Below, piece after piece: positions 25,001-36,700 of a DNA stretch of 64,000 nucleotides. Below the pieces are notes generated by a model. That model was not told the origin of the DNA. It was given only the letters and a program-made list of their open reading frames with translations, and did no database searches. The DNA is taken from contig OY829330.1 in assembly GCA_963691655.1 (NCBI GenBank), forward strand, positions 18,222,182 through 18,286,181, in the 5' to 3' direction. This stretch comes from Toxonevra muliebris. Its lineage: Eukaryota > Arthropoda > Insecta > Diptera > Pallopteridae. Positions within the stretch are counted from its first letter, which is position 1. Each line of letters begins with the position of its first letter. The translations under genes were made by a program, and so were the position numbers.

Positions 25001-26589
25001 TTCCTGCACCATAAGAGAAACACTGTATAAAATATAATGAAAAGTAGATCAGTGCATAGTAATATTCCGCGGACTTCAAGGAGGATATACTAAGCATATG
25101 TGCTTCATTTGCCTTTGGGTCTCACAGTTCAAAGGAAACCAGTACCAGAAGAAGGATTGGATAACACGGAGCAGCGCATCCCACATGCAATCTAATATGA
25201 TAAGAAATCCCCTTATTTGAACCGTAAATGTACTTTTGCCTTCTCTCATATTAAACTGGGGATCATAAAAAATTTCATTAAGGCAGCAGTTAAATCGAGA
25301 CATTATATATAGTCTGTAAGATAAATATAAGCTGAAGTTACCAGAAGAAGAATTAGTTGCTGGTAACTTCAGGTGTCAAAATAATCTTTCTTTTACTTTT
25401 AAAAGATTTATTTCCTAAGCTTACGAATGCAAAAATGAAAGAAAGTAATTCTTGATTAGAAAAATTATTGAAAGTTAAAGTAAATATTAACAGTCACTTA
25501 TTTTTTTAATTCATATGTGTGCCAAATGAGCCAGACATAAAAAACTCGAAAACACATTGACTTCTGAAAGCTACTTCAATAGTTTTCCTATAGATGGCAT
25601 AAAAAATCAACCTTTTAGTCGGCGGATGCTATAAGCACCTTCGGGTGCTCTAAAATAAAAAAAATAATAAAAATATAAAAATATTCATAATTTACTGTAG
25701 GATATAGCTATAATAATAAAAAAAAAACCCTTTGGCAAAGATCTAATTTAAAAAAAATGTAAGAACAAAAATAAGGTACCTACAATCCATTATAGTCCAT
25801 TTTATAAAAAAAGTATTTTTGAACAAAATGAGCCTAGGTCCAAAGTCCATCAACCATTTCAAACTGGAAAGAATGTTTCAAGAAAAATGCGTTTAGAGAA
25901 TGCAATTCTTATAACACTCATATTATACGCACTTATATAAATGCTTATTATTTCAAAAACCATAATTTTTCTATAAAATTTTAGGTACGTATTCTAGACA
26001 CTATAAGGAACCTTTTTATGCAAAAAACAAAAACATTGTTTGGATCCGAGCAATGGACATGTCCCCCTTAAAGTATTTCATAGAACCGTCTAAAAGAAAA
26101 ACATAAAAAACGGTTTACTGAAAAATTATAAATTTCTCGCTTACCATAATTTGACGATCATGTCTCGATATTTATATATGTATATTTAATTTTAACACAA
26201 AATATCCGTTGAATATAATACTTCTGCTTTTAAGTGAAGGCAAATTCAGAAATTTGAAGCGATCGTTATAAGGTGAAAAATTATGGAAGCAAATCGAAGT
26301 TTGCTGTTGCAAGTTGTTCTCAGAAAGACTTTGTTAGAGTAAATTGCTGATATAAGCCAAAAAAAAAAAGAAGAAACTTGCGGTTTGCTCATTCATAGTA
26401 GTAATTTACTTTCGAAAATATTTTCTGAAAGAAATTCAGCAATCTTCTTGGAGATGTAAACTCCGCCTCAGGCCATTCCATTCTCATACTGGAACCAACG
26501 TTAGGCCGTTCCCCCACTGGAGGCGACACAATAATGAAAATCGTGGCGATTGTTTGAGAGCGATTAGCATTGACAGTCGCTGTTTTGTG
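25001..26589. other. No gene recognised
   Basis: Noncoding A/T-rich DNA. A short hairpin-like GCACCTTCGGGTGC occurs near 25635 (stem GCACC/GGTGC). No coding segment was recognised. Confidence 0.4.
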
Positions 26590-26735
26590 CCGGTCCGCAG
26601 TTGCGTTACCTCCATTTGGAGTACGGACTTAGAGTAACGAATAATGGACGGAAGATCATTGATAAAAAGTAAAAAGAAAATAAGTGCAAGATAACTACCT
26701 TGCAGAACCAAAGAGATCATTCAATATTCTGACAA
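26590..26735 (-). pseudogene. LINE reverse transcriptase fragment
   Basis: Minus-strand reading SLVLQGSYLALIFFLLFIND, then LPSIIRYS, matches the GVPQGS-x-LGP-x-LFLLFINDLP block of non-LTR reverse transcriptases, with Pro-Gln and Gly-Pro positions already mutated. The YADD box that should follow is lost. A short dead relic whose clade cannot be set. Confidence 0.6.
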
Positions 26736-26799
26736 ATAGTATCTCTGAAAATAAAGTTTTGCTTCCGTTTACATAAATATATATAATTTAATGGAATGC

Positions 26800-27125
26800 C
26801 AATTTGGTGCAGTCTCGAAATTAAAAGAATTGAACTAAAAGGGAATCAATTACCTTCTAAGAATTATTCCAAGAAGTTAATTGATTACATTTAAATACTA
26901 AGGAATTGATATAATTTTAATTACAAAATACAATTCCCTGTAATGGAATCGAAAATTTTTTCAATTCCATTAATTAGGAATTTAAAAATTTTAATTACCG
27001 ATTACAATTACATGTAATGGAATTGCAACTTTTATCAATTCCAGTACTTGAAAACAAAAAGTACCAATTACGAGTTCCCGGGAATTGGAATTTTAATGTA
27101 ATTGAATTTACCCAGCTCTGGATTC
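26800..27125. mobile_element. hAT-like element end with AATTCCATTACA motifs
   Basis: Variants of AATTACATGTAATGGAATTG occur about eight times in both orientations between 26820 and 27110. The right edge, read inverted, is CAGAGCTGGGTAAATTCAAT, with the CAGAG-x-TGGG form common for hAT nonautonomous elements. The left terminus was not located. Confidence 0.5.
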
Positions 27126-28299
27126 AAAAAAAGGGGCTTTTCTGGACAAGGCCGTATTTAGGGGGAGGTTTTGGGGGTACCGGCCCCCCCAAATGTGGAA
27201 CTTTCTTTTTTTTTATATTAATTGCCAGTGTATGAAAAAAAAGTCAAAATAAAATCTATTGAACAGTTTTTAAATATTTTTTACTTCCATCGGTTTCTTT
27301 CTAAAAACTCAAATATAAAAAAATGTACTTAAAATCTTAGTTACACTATGCGACCAGATTTGATTTGATTTCTTTGACATGAGGTTTGACATTGAATACA
27401 AAAAGAGAGGGTGAGCAATTCTGTATTTATAGTTTTTCTAGGTCAGTAACTGTTTTTGATTTACAGTTTTGGGTTTAAGGCTCATTTGGAAGGGCATGAT
27501 TCAGCCTATAATTTCTGGATTTCGAAGTTTGTAGCACGCCAGTGTTTAGCTCTCCAATTTTTAAAAATGGCCAAAATTCTATTTCCATTCCATTTTTTCT
27601 AAAACGTGGCGTGATGGGAAATTTTTGACCTCAAATTCGTGTTCTGTATAAAAAATTCATTCACAAACACTAGGAACCATTTTGTTTGCAATGCCCATGT
27701 AGGGTAGTAGCAATGGATCAGCTCCAAAGTTTTAGGAAACAATCTTAAAATGTAATTAATTCTTTAACCCATTATTGCTCAGAGCACTCCGACTCGGCAG
27801 AGCTCTTTCAATGAAGTAACTGCACGAATTTTGGGAATATAAGCCAACCTCATCCGGATTCCTTATCATGGCCCGAATTCCCACTGATAATCATTTGAAA
27901 AAAATGAGCCTCTGACTATTTTTAATAATTTTGGTAATTTTTTGAGGTCGGGCTCATCATCAGTAATGGCAAGTCAATGTAAATTTTCTTCGAATGAACC
28001 CATTCATTTTTATCATTCAAATTGAAAAAAACTGTGGCATATATTAAAATGATGGGGGAAAATAGAACACAGAAACTCCAATGTACATTTCTAATTTATT
28101 TATTTGTTCACACAGAAATAAACATTGTAGAATCAAACATAAACAATCTCAAATCACGCAGAAACCGACATCAAGGTCAGCCAATGTTAGAAATTCTTAA
28201 ATCTTTGACAACCGAATTTTAATGGGGCTTGATGGAAACCATTTGTTTTAGATCTTCCATAATCATGAACCAAATTTCTTGCTTCTACATTGATTTGTT
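27126..28299. other. No gene recognised
   Basis: Contains a GGGGGAGGTTTTGGGGG segment (near 27160) that also occurs near 46735, so both carry fragments of one repeat family. ACACTATGCGAC at about 27343 also occurs at about 24445. No coding region was identified. Confidence 0.4.
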
Positions 28300-28560
28300 T
28301 GTCCTTTATTAAAGGTTAAAACAAACACGGCTATGAAACTGTAGACAACCACTGGATAACTCTTTATCTCCAGTTTTTTTATTTTCATATTCTTTTATCT
28401 TTTATAAACATATCTGATAACGAAAATTTTAGGTTAGTAATAGTCAAACACATTTTTTTTCAAAAAATATTGCAAAAGATTTTATTACAAAATTTTGCAG
28501 GACTTCAAAGACAAAACATTAAAAAAAAATTGCATAAGCAAGGAATTTTAAATGTTCGAC
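28300..28560. repeat. Second copy of the repeat at the window start
   Basis: Shares with 150-345 the GGCTATGAAACTGTAGAC block, a TTTTATTTTCATATTCTTTT stretch, TATAAACATATCTGATAA and the later GGACTTCAAA segment, in the same order and orientation. Diverged and noncoding. Confidence 0.55.
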
Positions 28561-28754
28561 AATCAAGAAACGTGAAATTTCTTAAACACCTATTTTATGC
28601 CACATTAAAGTGAATGTTGCATATAAGCAACATTAAGTATGAAAGAGTTAATTTAACTACGAACAACTTTGATTTTAGATTGAAATGAGAGAATGCAGCA
28701 TTTTTGATTTAAGGTTGCTTATTCTTACTTATTTCTAGATTGTTTCATACTAAT

Positions 28755-28905
28755 TTTAAAAATGGCCAATCTTAAGGGGGCATTCTGGTCTAGCGCCCTT
28801 GAATTTTACGAGTTTTAAGGATTGTTTTTTTAAATGAAAATAATGAGCAATAGTATTTAAACTTTGTAGATATATTTTATTACTTTAACAATATACAAAA
28901 GTAAC
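28755..28905. repeat. Dispersed repeat, inverted relative to 35692-35835
   Basis: The segment from GGGGCATTCTGGTCTAGC through AATAATGAGCAATAGTATTT and AAACTTTGTAGATATATTTT to the AACAATATACAAA end is the reverse complement of 35692-35835 with few differences. The two copies are 7 kb apart in opposite orientation. Confidence 0.75.
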
Positions 28906-31067
28906 AAAAAAAAAATTATAATTTTACAGTTGCCCTCTTCAAAAAACGGATGTTGTTGGTGTGTCACTGATCTAAAACAAAACAAAAATTACAATCAGTA
29001 TGAGTGTAGTTGTCGCAGGAACTAGAATGAAAAAAAAAATTGACAAAATGGCGCGTTGTTGAAATTTATGTTACGAAAACAGACCGTTTTTTCGTTACTT
29101 TTTGTATGTAAAAAGTAAGAAGTATTCAACGTGGAAAGTTTTTTTTAGGTCCAGTGATAAGCACTGGCTTACTGAATAATATAGTAAAATTAAAGACGAA
29201 TCGGTCCAGTAGTTTTTGTTTTTTGTCTCCCAACGTGCAGAAATATATAGTTTCGAGATAAATGAGTTTAAACTTCAGTCGGCCCTTTTACCTGCTTCTT
29301 CGCTCACCTGCTAAATAGGCTGTAGAAGTCTATTGATACGAAATATTGATACGAATTTACAGTACACTTTTAAAAGCCTATACTTTTGAAATATAAAACA
29401 TATGGTTAAGGTTGAAACATTAAAATTCTTCGGTCACTTCCACCACTTGGCGGTGTGGCATACAAAACACCGTCAACAAATTGAAATTTCTCCATTTTCA
29501 CACAAAATAATATTTCTAAGAAGAATGCGAAAGCAATACCGAACAACTTTATGCGAGTTGGAAATTGAAAATGGTACGAAATTTCTCGTTATTCATCAGC
29601 ACATTGTAATTTTAAAAATGTTCGGTCATAAAATAAAAATTTTCCGCCATGATTTAAAATTATTCAGTTTTATTTTTAGACTAAAAATACAGAATTTTCA
29701 AAAAAAGAAATTTATCGAATTTAAATTGTTACAACTTTAAATTACAATATTAATTCAATACATTTAAATTTTATTTCAAGATGGTACGATGTTAAAACAA
29801 GAATGTTTCTTCTAAAGTTGAAAATTTTAAAATCTAAAATGATCGTGCTTAATTTTCAAATGTGATTTTTCTCTGAGTGTATGTATAAGTGATTCTAAAT
29901 AAGAGTTTTCCACTGTCAACTTGTATTAAGATTTATTGGCCCTTAGTAATAAAGAAAACAATATCGATTCTAAATTTAGTAGTGGGTTTGTTTCTACATA
30001 TATTACAATGTCTCAACTGTTATTTAAAATCGATTTTGTTTTAATTTGCAACATTGTACTTTCGAAAAAAGTCCATAGTCATAATTTTTGTAAGGGTTTT
30101 TTTTAGACCTTCCAGTGTGCCGCATTCGGGCGATGATGATTTTCAAAACGTTATATTTGAAGTCTTTAAATATAGTAATGGGATATTTCGTCCCGATCGG
30201 GCTCCAACTTACACAAAGTTTAGCCTTATTGGGTAGTACAGCACCAAATTTGAACGCGATCAATCAAAATTTTTGTCGAACTCGTTTTTTATTTCGAAAA
30301 ATGAAAACAAAATCTTAAAAATTGAAAATGCGACCATTTTTTCAAAATCAAAAATAGTTTTGACTTTTTTTTTCAAAAGGAAACATTTTTTGTTTTTATT
30401 TGGTTCAAAAGAAAGCCCGTGAATTTTCCTTTGAGAGATTTGAGTGGGTTCCCTTGAGACGAAAATAACATTAGCCTTGATAAATTTCAAGCGTGTCTCG
30501 CTGTTATAAAATAAAATTATACCGGTGCGGGGAATATGATTGAAAATCGGGGAGTTTCTCGAAGGCTATTGGGGAGACAGAAAAAATGAGTTAGCATCCC
30601 TTAATCTTAAAAAAAGCAAAAGTATACAAATATAGAAGTTAACAAATATAGAAGTTATTTTATTAATAAAGAATACAAAAAGGAACAAGTCTACTTTAAT
30701 CAAGCGGCTTGTCACAGAAAGAACAAAATTATTTTTAATTTTTTTGATGTACCCGTGGTATGACGTCATACCACTTTTCGCGAAATCGGCGGCTGGGGTC
30801 TTTCTTATTTGAAGAACATAATTGGATGAGTACTTACGGATTGTCAAAGTCTGAATCCGTTTCTGATTTAGCCTTCATCACGTTATTCAAAAACATATAT
30901 CTTTTAACAATGGTCGAGTTTAGTTTGCATCTGCTAAAATATTATTTTCAATTAGAAATAATATTTTGACAACTGAGAAAACCCAGCTTAAAGTTGAAAC
31001 GCTTAAAGCAATATTAATTTCAAAACATAATTTTGATATGAGTTGTACAGATTTTCACTCATTTTTT
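28906..31067. other. No gene recognised
   Basis: Several open frames of 60-112 codons occur, the longest at 29402-29740 on the plus strand, but none has a recognisable domain, and overlapping frames in both directions near 30024-30318 argue against coding. A solo TTTTTCTCTGAGTG terminus lies near 29875. Confidence 0.4.
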
Positions 31068-31370
31068 TTAAATTAAACTGATCTCATCATACTTAATTCT
31101 GAAGTATCGTTGAGTTAGATATGATTGAAGCAGTTCAGTATATTGATAGGGGAAAGATTTTCCTACTTTGTGGAGTAATGCCATACGATGCCATACCTTA
31201 TCGAATGCTTTGGAGACATCCAGGAAGATTCCAGTGCAGACTTTCTTGAACTCGAGGGTCCTTTCAATTACATCGCAGATTCTGTGAACTTGATCGATAA
31301 TGGAATACTTGGTTCTGAAGCCAAATTGATGCGTTGGGATTAATTTTTTTTCGTCTATTATGGTTTTCAT
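31068..31370 (-). pseudogene. Jockey-type LINE reverse transcriptase fragment
   Basis: Minus-strand reading IIDEKKLIPTHQFGFRTKYS, then IIDQVHRICDVIE, then GIFLDVSKAFDKVWH, LLHKVGK, ELLQSYLTQRYFRIKYDEIS. These are the fingers and palm segments around motif A (FLDVSKAFDKVWH, catalytic Asp present) of Jockey-clade reverse transcriptases. It is truncated before the PQGS and YADD blocks at its 3' end and before the N-terminal RPIS block. It is a different fragment from the one at 521-1002, which lacks this part. Confidence 0.85.
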
Positions 31371-31799
31371 TCTTTTGATTGATAAACAAAAAATTCAAAT
31401 TATTACGTGTAATTTTCCATATAAATCAGTTTTCTTGGAAAATTCCGATGCGGCGTGGAAACTTTTTACCTCTACATGTCTATCTGATATATTTACGTCG
31501 CAACGAATCGATTGGTATATCGTTTTAGTAAATCGAGAAATACACAAATCTTGTCCTAGAGGGGAGTTCTTTGTGGAATTTCTCATATACCTACCTATAT
31601 GTATATACAGTATTTTCAACAAGAGCGTGTTCGATTTAATTGTACGAAAAAGTTTAAGTATCAAGTTGGACTTTTTTTTCAATATTCAGCATCTCATTGC
31701 GAATGGCGCTCTATAACCTTTCAAACAATCGCAATTACAGTTGCGTTGTAAAAGCAATTTTTCAAATCGAGCTCCGTGTGTGCAAAACGTCTTTAAGCT
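31371..31799. other. No gene recognised
   Basis: A plus-strand open frame (31360-31716) and an overlapping minus frame are both unrecognisable. No domain or repeat was identified. Confidence 0.4.
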
Positions 31800-32740
31800 A
31801 TCATTATTTGCTCACATCCAAGGGAATCCGAAATATCCTAGGGAGGCTGCACATACTTTAAGAAGTTGAAGGCATTCGTAAAGAAATGGAACTAGCTTTT
31901 TTTAAGGCAACGGAATGTTTACAACTTACAAAATCATGTGCTTCTAGAGCAACATCAAAGCAGTAGGATTCGATGATAGCATGAGTTTTTGAAGCCAATT
32001 CTACCATTACACTTGAAGTAGTCCAACAAAAACTAACGCTGAAGGTCAGTAATATATCCCTTAGCACAATCCAAAGTCGTTAAAGTGAATTTCAAATTGA
32101 ATTCTGAGCTACCATAACCAAACCCTTACTGACGGCAAAACAAACAAAAAAAAATGTCAGGTGTGGACCGTCAAACATATGGACAATGATGTGTCTCGAT
32201 ATGGCCTTTACAGACGAATCTTCTTTTTGGACGGTAGGTACCATAAAAAGAGCCTTGTCCATTAAGGGCAGTAAAATGGTTCTGAGATAAGTTAAGCATC
32301 TAGGAAAAGCTAATGTTTGGGGATGCTTTTCAAGACAGAGTTTCGACAGGATAATCATGTTTACGAGAAATTCGAATATCCAGCACATGATCCATTTATA
32401 CCAACACAGACTCTTATCTGCTGCGAATAACTGATTTGGGAAAGGAAATCGAAATTGAGTGCTTTAAGAGCGCAGAACCCTAAAAATCAAAGTCACTTGT
32501 TCAGTAAGTGAAAAGAAGAAAAAAGGACAAGAATTTGGAATGCACGTCTCAATCTCCAGATGCTAACCACATTGAAAATTTTTGAGCCACTATTAAGCTT
32601 AAGATGAACAGAAAATATGCTAAGAGCATTGTACAATTGAATTAAGGCAAAATGGCGAAGTTTGGCGCAATCGTATTCCGAAAAGCTAGAAATAATATGA
32701 CCTCGCGTTACCACGAAATTACTCAAAATTGATATATCAG
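31800..32740 (+). pseudogene. Tc1-type transposase, degenerate
   Basis: Plus-strand remains of a Tc1/mariner superfamily transposase, a cut-and-paste enzyme. A helix-turn-helix-like VSNISLSTIQSR lies near 32045-32080. The first catalytic Asp block reads FTDESSFWTVGTIKRA near 32208, and after one stop VKHLGKANVWGCFSRQSFDR matches the family V-x-x-GGGSVMVWGCF motif. Near 32545-32590 a frameshifted QSPDA-x-HIENF block corresponds to SPDLNPIENFW, which precedes the last catalytic acidic residue. Multiple stops and frameshifts show that it is old. Terminal repeats were not identified. Confidence 0.8.
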
Positions 32741-33064
32741 CGCATTGGACAAAAAAATATTTAAAAATAATGTGGGATTTTTTTTTTGATTGGGGTATTT
32801 TTTTAAGGACTTAGGCCGTACACGCTCTTGTTGAAAATGCTGTTTATATAAATATTTCGTAAAACCGATCAGGTACGATTTCAGGGTTTGAAAATTTATA
32901 ATTTTGAAGGAATTTGGAACAATTCTACGCAATATTTGGCTGGATTCACTTTGATCTTACTTGCCGGTGCTTCAAGACCGCTGTGCAATATAAGACATTT
33001 CTTTAGGATAAAAAAGTATCACTGAAAAAAAGGTGCAAAAATGTTTCTTTTTAGATCCAATTGG

Positions 33065-33181
33065 ATCAAGGTGGTAGCACTGTCTATAATCTTCGGCTAC
33101 AGGCATTTTTTGCCAAAGACGAAGATGATTTTTTAGCGCGAATAGCCGAAGACCTGAAGCCGAATATTCGGTCGGACACTA
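33065..33181. mobile_element. Right end of a hAT-like MITE related to those at 15724 and 55028
   Basis: Ends with TTCGGTCGGACACTA (33167-33181), the same terminus as the 55028-55968 element. Upstream motifs AATCTTCGGCTAC, TAGCCGAAGACC and GAAGCCGAATATTCGG are the CCGAA-type subterminal repeats expected. A possible degraded left terminus starts near TAGCACTGTC (33077). No matching target duplication is seen. Confidence 0.55.
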
Positions 33182-33189
33182 CTTAGATA

Positions 33190-34804
33190 TGTACCACATT
33201 TATGCATTGAAGTTTTAATGATGCAGTAAAAATCTTTGCAATCAAAACAAATATAAAAGTAAAAGGATGTTTTCATACTGTTAGCCCCACTATATTTTTT
33301 CGCGTTTACAAATGCAAAAAATTAAGTTTTGTGTTTCACAACCTATAAACAATCTTTTGACGATATCATAATATCGCATGGAAATAAAATAAAAAATCTG
33401 TCCAAGTCGACTTCTACGAAGTCTTAGCAAATCTTTAATGAGGAATCTAATCTAATTTTCAATCACCAAATGCTTTTGTAGCATATTGAAGTTTGTGTTG
33501 GATTTATCTTTTCGTCTTTCCGTGTCCGTTTAGATAATGTTTTCCATCTGAACCACACATCCTGCATTTGGAATCATTAGAAAAATCCAATTCATTTGCA
33601 TTTTGAATAAATTTTTTGTGTGTTTTGTATGTTGTGTGTGTGTTTGTAACCTTTTAATGTAATTATTTAAATTTGGTTTATTTGATGTTCACGTTGCAAA
33701 TGTTTTACTCAATACTGTTGTATATGGCGTTAGCTAACTTTCAGCGACTGGGGAAATACAAAACAAAAATACCGCAATAGACACAATACAAAAACAAATT
33801 AAGTTATTTTAAAAAACCGCTTGTAAAATGGATTAGAATTTTTTTTTTCCATTTTATATTTTGCGCCAAATAGAATGAAAGCAAAGCACAAAAATTTAAG
33901 ATGAGTACGCCACCCGTAGACACACACAGACATACTCTACATACATATCTCCTAAAGATTATAGGTAAGAGACCTTTTCAATTTTCGGGCATACCTATAA
34001 AATCCTGTATTTGATAGTACGACAATAGCAAAATGCAAAAAAGCATTATGTAGCGTACTTCAAAAACAATGCAATAGGATTAAGGAGGCTAGGAAAGATG
34101 AAAGATTGAAGGAATGAAATGACCGGATAATCGAAATGTGTAGCAGATATGTAGAAATCCCTACTTGCTAATAACAAAAGACCTAAGAAAATGCACAAAA
34201 CAACGTAACAACAAAAAAAAAACCTTTTAAGGCTCACATATTTTCGGAAGATTTACTTTGTTGCAATTTACTAACACATTTTTTAATCAAGGATATCACA
34301 AACAAAAACAATATCATCGACTACAGACAAAATAAATGCCGCCACAGTTTTACACACAAAAAAATGTATTAGATATACATTTTGTTTAAGAGTACATTAA
34401 GGTGCCTCACGAAAAAAAATGACCTCAGTTTATTTTATGAAGATTTCCAAAATATTTTAGCTCTAATAGCCGTCGTAAGCTGGATCGTATGGAATGAACT
34501 TTAAAAAAACGTTTTTTTCTTTCGTTGATTCGTTAAATTCTAGAACTAGTTTATGTAAAGTACAAAGCATTCCAAACAATTAGTCTGGCGAACATAAATT
34601 CACGGTTATTGAAACCGTGAAACGCCTTTAGGATCGTTGTCATACGGAATGTCGATCCCGAAACACTTTCAAGGATTTAATTATACAGTTTTATAAAATT
34701 TATAATCGGCACTGAAAATTATTGATGAGATTAAAGATATACCATAAAATAATGTGGTTAGTGGCGTAAATTAATCAAAGAGAAATAAAGAAACTATTGA
34801 GAAA
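33190..34804. other. Intronic DNA without recognised genes
   Basis: Less repeat-like than its surroundings, with (TG)n-type runs near 33615-33650 and an octamer-like ATTTGCAT near 33594. It could hold regulatory DNA of toy, but nothing specific is shown. GACCGGATAATCGAAA at about 34120 resembles part of a pogo-type terminus. Confidence 0.35.
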
Positions 34805-35225
34805 TTTTATAAATTTTGTTCACGGTTCTAGCGGTTTAAAACAAATCTAAATGAATAAAAGTTTTTGATAATCTCATTTTTAGAATTGTTTTTTTGCGAA
34901 CTTTTGTTTCGGCAAAGGTGTTGATAAAATTATCGAAACCATTTCTTAAATTGTTTGCAATTTGGTACTTGATAGAGAGAATACTCAAATTACTCAAGCG
35001 TTCTTGAGTCATACTACAGCGCAAATAATTTTTTATTAACTGGTATAGTCAGAAACAGTATTGAAACTGCAAACTTCTGACAGCTGGCAGATAAAGCACG
35101 TTCTGGATTATCGAAAGATTCTCCTCGTTCACAAACTAATTAACCCAGTGATACAATATGGGCATTGATTTATAATTTTGGGGGCCCCAGATAATCTAAC
35201 CCCCCAAACCGGCTATTGTTACGGC
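34805..35225 (-). pseudogene. hAT transposase C-terminal fragment, copy 1
   Basis: Minus-strand reading LIKNYLRCSMTQERLSNLSI, then LSIKYQIANNLRNGFDNFIN and TFAETKVRKKT, is the C-terminal dimerisation region of hAT (zinc-finger MYM-like) transposases, in which SFSKLK-x-IKNYLRS-x-MSQERL-x-x-L-x-x-LSIE is typical. The preceding ERSFSKLK part is frameshifted and carries a stop. The segment ends at CCCCAAACCGGCTATTGTTA. The same sequence, about equally diverged, is present at 45975-46400 in the same orientation. Confidence 0.75.
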
Positions 35226-35691
35226 TATTGAATGTGGTTTAAAGTAATAAAATAAAAATAACTCAATAGACAAAAAAAAAACAATAATAAAAGAAAAATG
35301 TAATTTAAATATAAACATTAAGATGAAAAATAAATAAATTAAAAAGTAAATCAAATTCGAACACTAGTTTTCTTAAAATCTAGAATCCAATTGTGCTTTT
35401 TTTCAATAGATGTAATCAACGGGAGAAACATTTTAACGTGTTCGGTTAACCGTGGCCACGAACTTTGAAAACGTTGTTTTGAGAACCCTAAAGCCCACAA
35501 CTTAAAATACAAGAAATTCTCTCATTGGAGGAAACTTCTGATCAGAATTAAAGATTTTTAAATTCCAAGCAAAAAATTGTCAATAACATAGAAAAATATT
35601 AAAAGTTACAGAGAATTATACCGCATATAAGAAATGTAAATTAATAAATATTTTTGAGACTGTCTGGCTGACTTGTGAGGCAATTTATTTA
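35226..35691. other. No gene recognised
   Basis: A/T-rich, A-run-rich spacer between two repeat copies. Nothing supported. Confidence 0.4.
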
Positions 35692-35835
35692 TTTTTTTTA
35701 AATATTTTTGTATATTGTTAAAGTAATAAAATATATCTACAAAGTTTAAATACTATTGCTCATTATTTCATTTAAAAAAAAATCCTAAAAACTCGGCAAA
35801 TTCAAGGGAGCTAGACCAGAAAGTCCCATTAAATT
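35692..35835. repeat. Dispersed repeat, inverted copy of 28755-28905
   Basis: TTTGTATATTGTTAAAGTAA through the CTCATTATTTCATTTAA block to GGGAGCTAGACCAGAAAGTC matches the reverse complement of 28755-28905. Confidence 0.75.
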
Positions 35836-36047
35836 TGACTATCAATATATTCTTTATGTATAGACTCAACACAGAAACAATTTATCTCGTCAGTCCACTG
35901 AGCATTCTTCATGCCAAAAAGTGGCTTCACATTGGCTTACTACACTATCAATACTTTTTAACGTAAATATTGATGTCAGAATTTATTGATGCATGATTAA
36001 CATTGATAAAATATTGGCGAAGAAATCTAAATGTTTTTAAATCCGAA

Positions 36048-36190
36048 AATACCACACTGCTAGAAAAGTATAGCCGCAGCGAATTTGCGGGTACCTGGAA
36101 ATTTGTGGGTACCCGGAGAAAACAACTACCCGTCATAATAGTACCCGGGTAATACCCGAAACCCCGGGTATCCGGTATCTTCCCTAATAT
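36048..36190. mobile_element. MITE end with GGGTACCCG motifs
   Basis: The words GCGGGTACCTGG, GTGGGTACCCGG, GTACCCGGGTAATACCCG and CCCCGGGTATCCGG are packed into about 100 bp. The outer words TAGAAAAGTATAGCC (left) and, inverted, TAGGGAAGATACCGG (right) are loosely complementary. It looks like a short hAT-type nonautonomous element. No target duplication was found. TACCCGGGTATCCC near 59702 is a related fragment. Confidence 0.4.
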
Positions 36191-36289
36191 AAAAAATTTT
36201 AAAAATAAAAAATTGAGCAGGCAGCAGTGTTTTAAAAAGTAATTTGAGGGCGATAAAAACAAGGACACTCTTTTGCAATAACTTCATGT

Positions 36290-36700
36290 CAAGCCAAAAC
36301 TATTGGACGCTATGTCTGGAGTTAGTGCACTTACCTACACTTAACTTCAAAAGTTTTTTGACGCGTTGTTTACACGTTGGGTTGTTATAACATGAGGTAA
36401 CGACGGAACATGTATGTAAACGCTTTACATTTACATTTGCTGTGCATGCGCATGTACTAATGAGAGTAACTGAAACAGTTGTATACAAGAATATAAGTAT
36501 GTATGTATATTATAATGCTCGCTTTTTTGTTTTTTTTTTCTCTCTCAGTATATGTTTGCTGTAAATTGTGAATATTGCTTTGTTGATGTTGCGGCTTGTT
36601 GTTTTTGTGACTTACTACATTTGTATGCTCCGGCACGTGATTGGTTGCTGTTCAATGAACCAATCATAATAATTTAATATAGTCCAGTGATTGTGTATCT
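36290..36700. promoter_or_regulatory. Candidate noncoding regulatory segment in the toy intron
   Basis: This stretch differs from flanking repeats. It contains GCATGCGCATG (36444), a CT tract before a CAG (36538-36548), an E-box CACGTG (36634-36639) and a perfect 9-bp inverted pair TGATTGGTT (36638-36646) / AACCAATCA (36658-36666) that presents CCAAT boxes on both strands. No coding potential. A regulatory role is inference only. Confidence 0.3.

Noticed and set aside
29402..29740. 112-codon plus-strand open frame
   Set aside because: Lys/Phe/Ile-rich, no recognisable motif, no start context and A/T-rich flanks. A chance frame in repeat DNA is more likely.
30024..30318. Three overlapping frames on both strands near 30.0-30.3 kb
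   Set aside because: Mutually overlapping, no shared domain, no start or splice context. Treated as chance.
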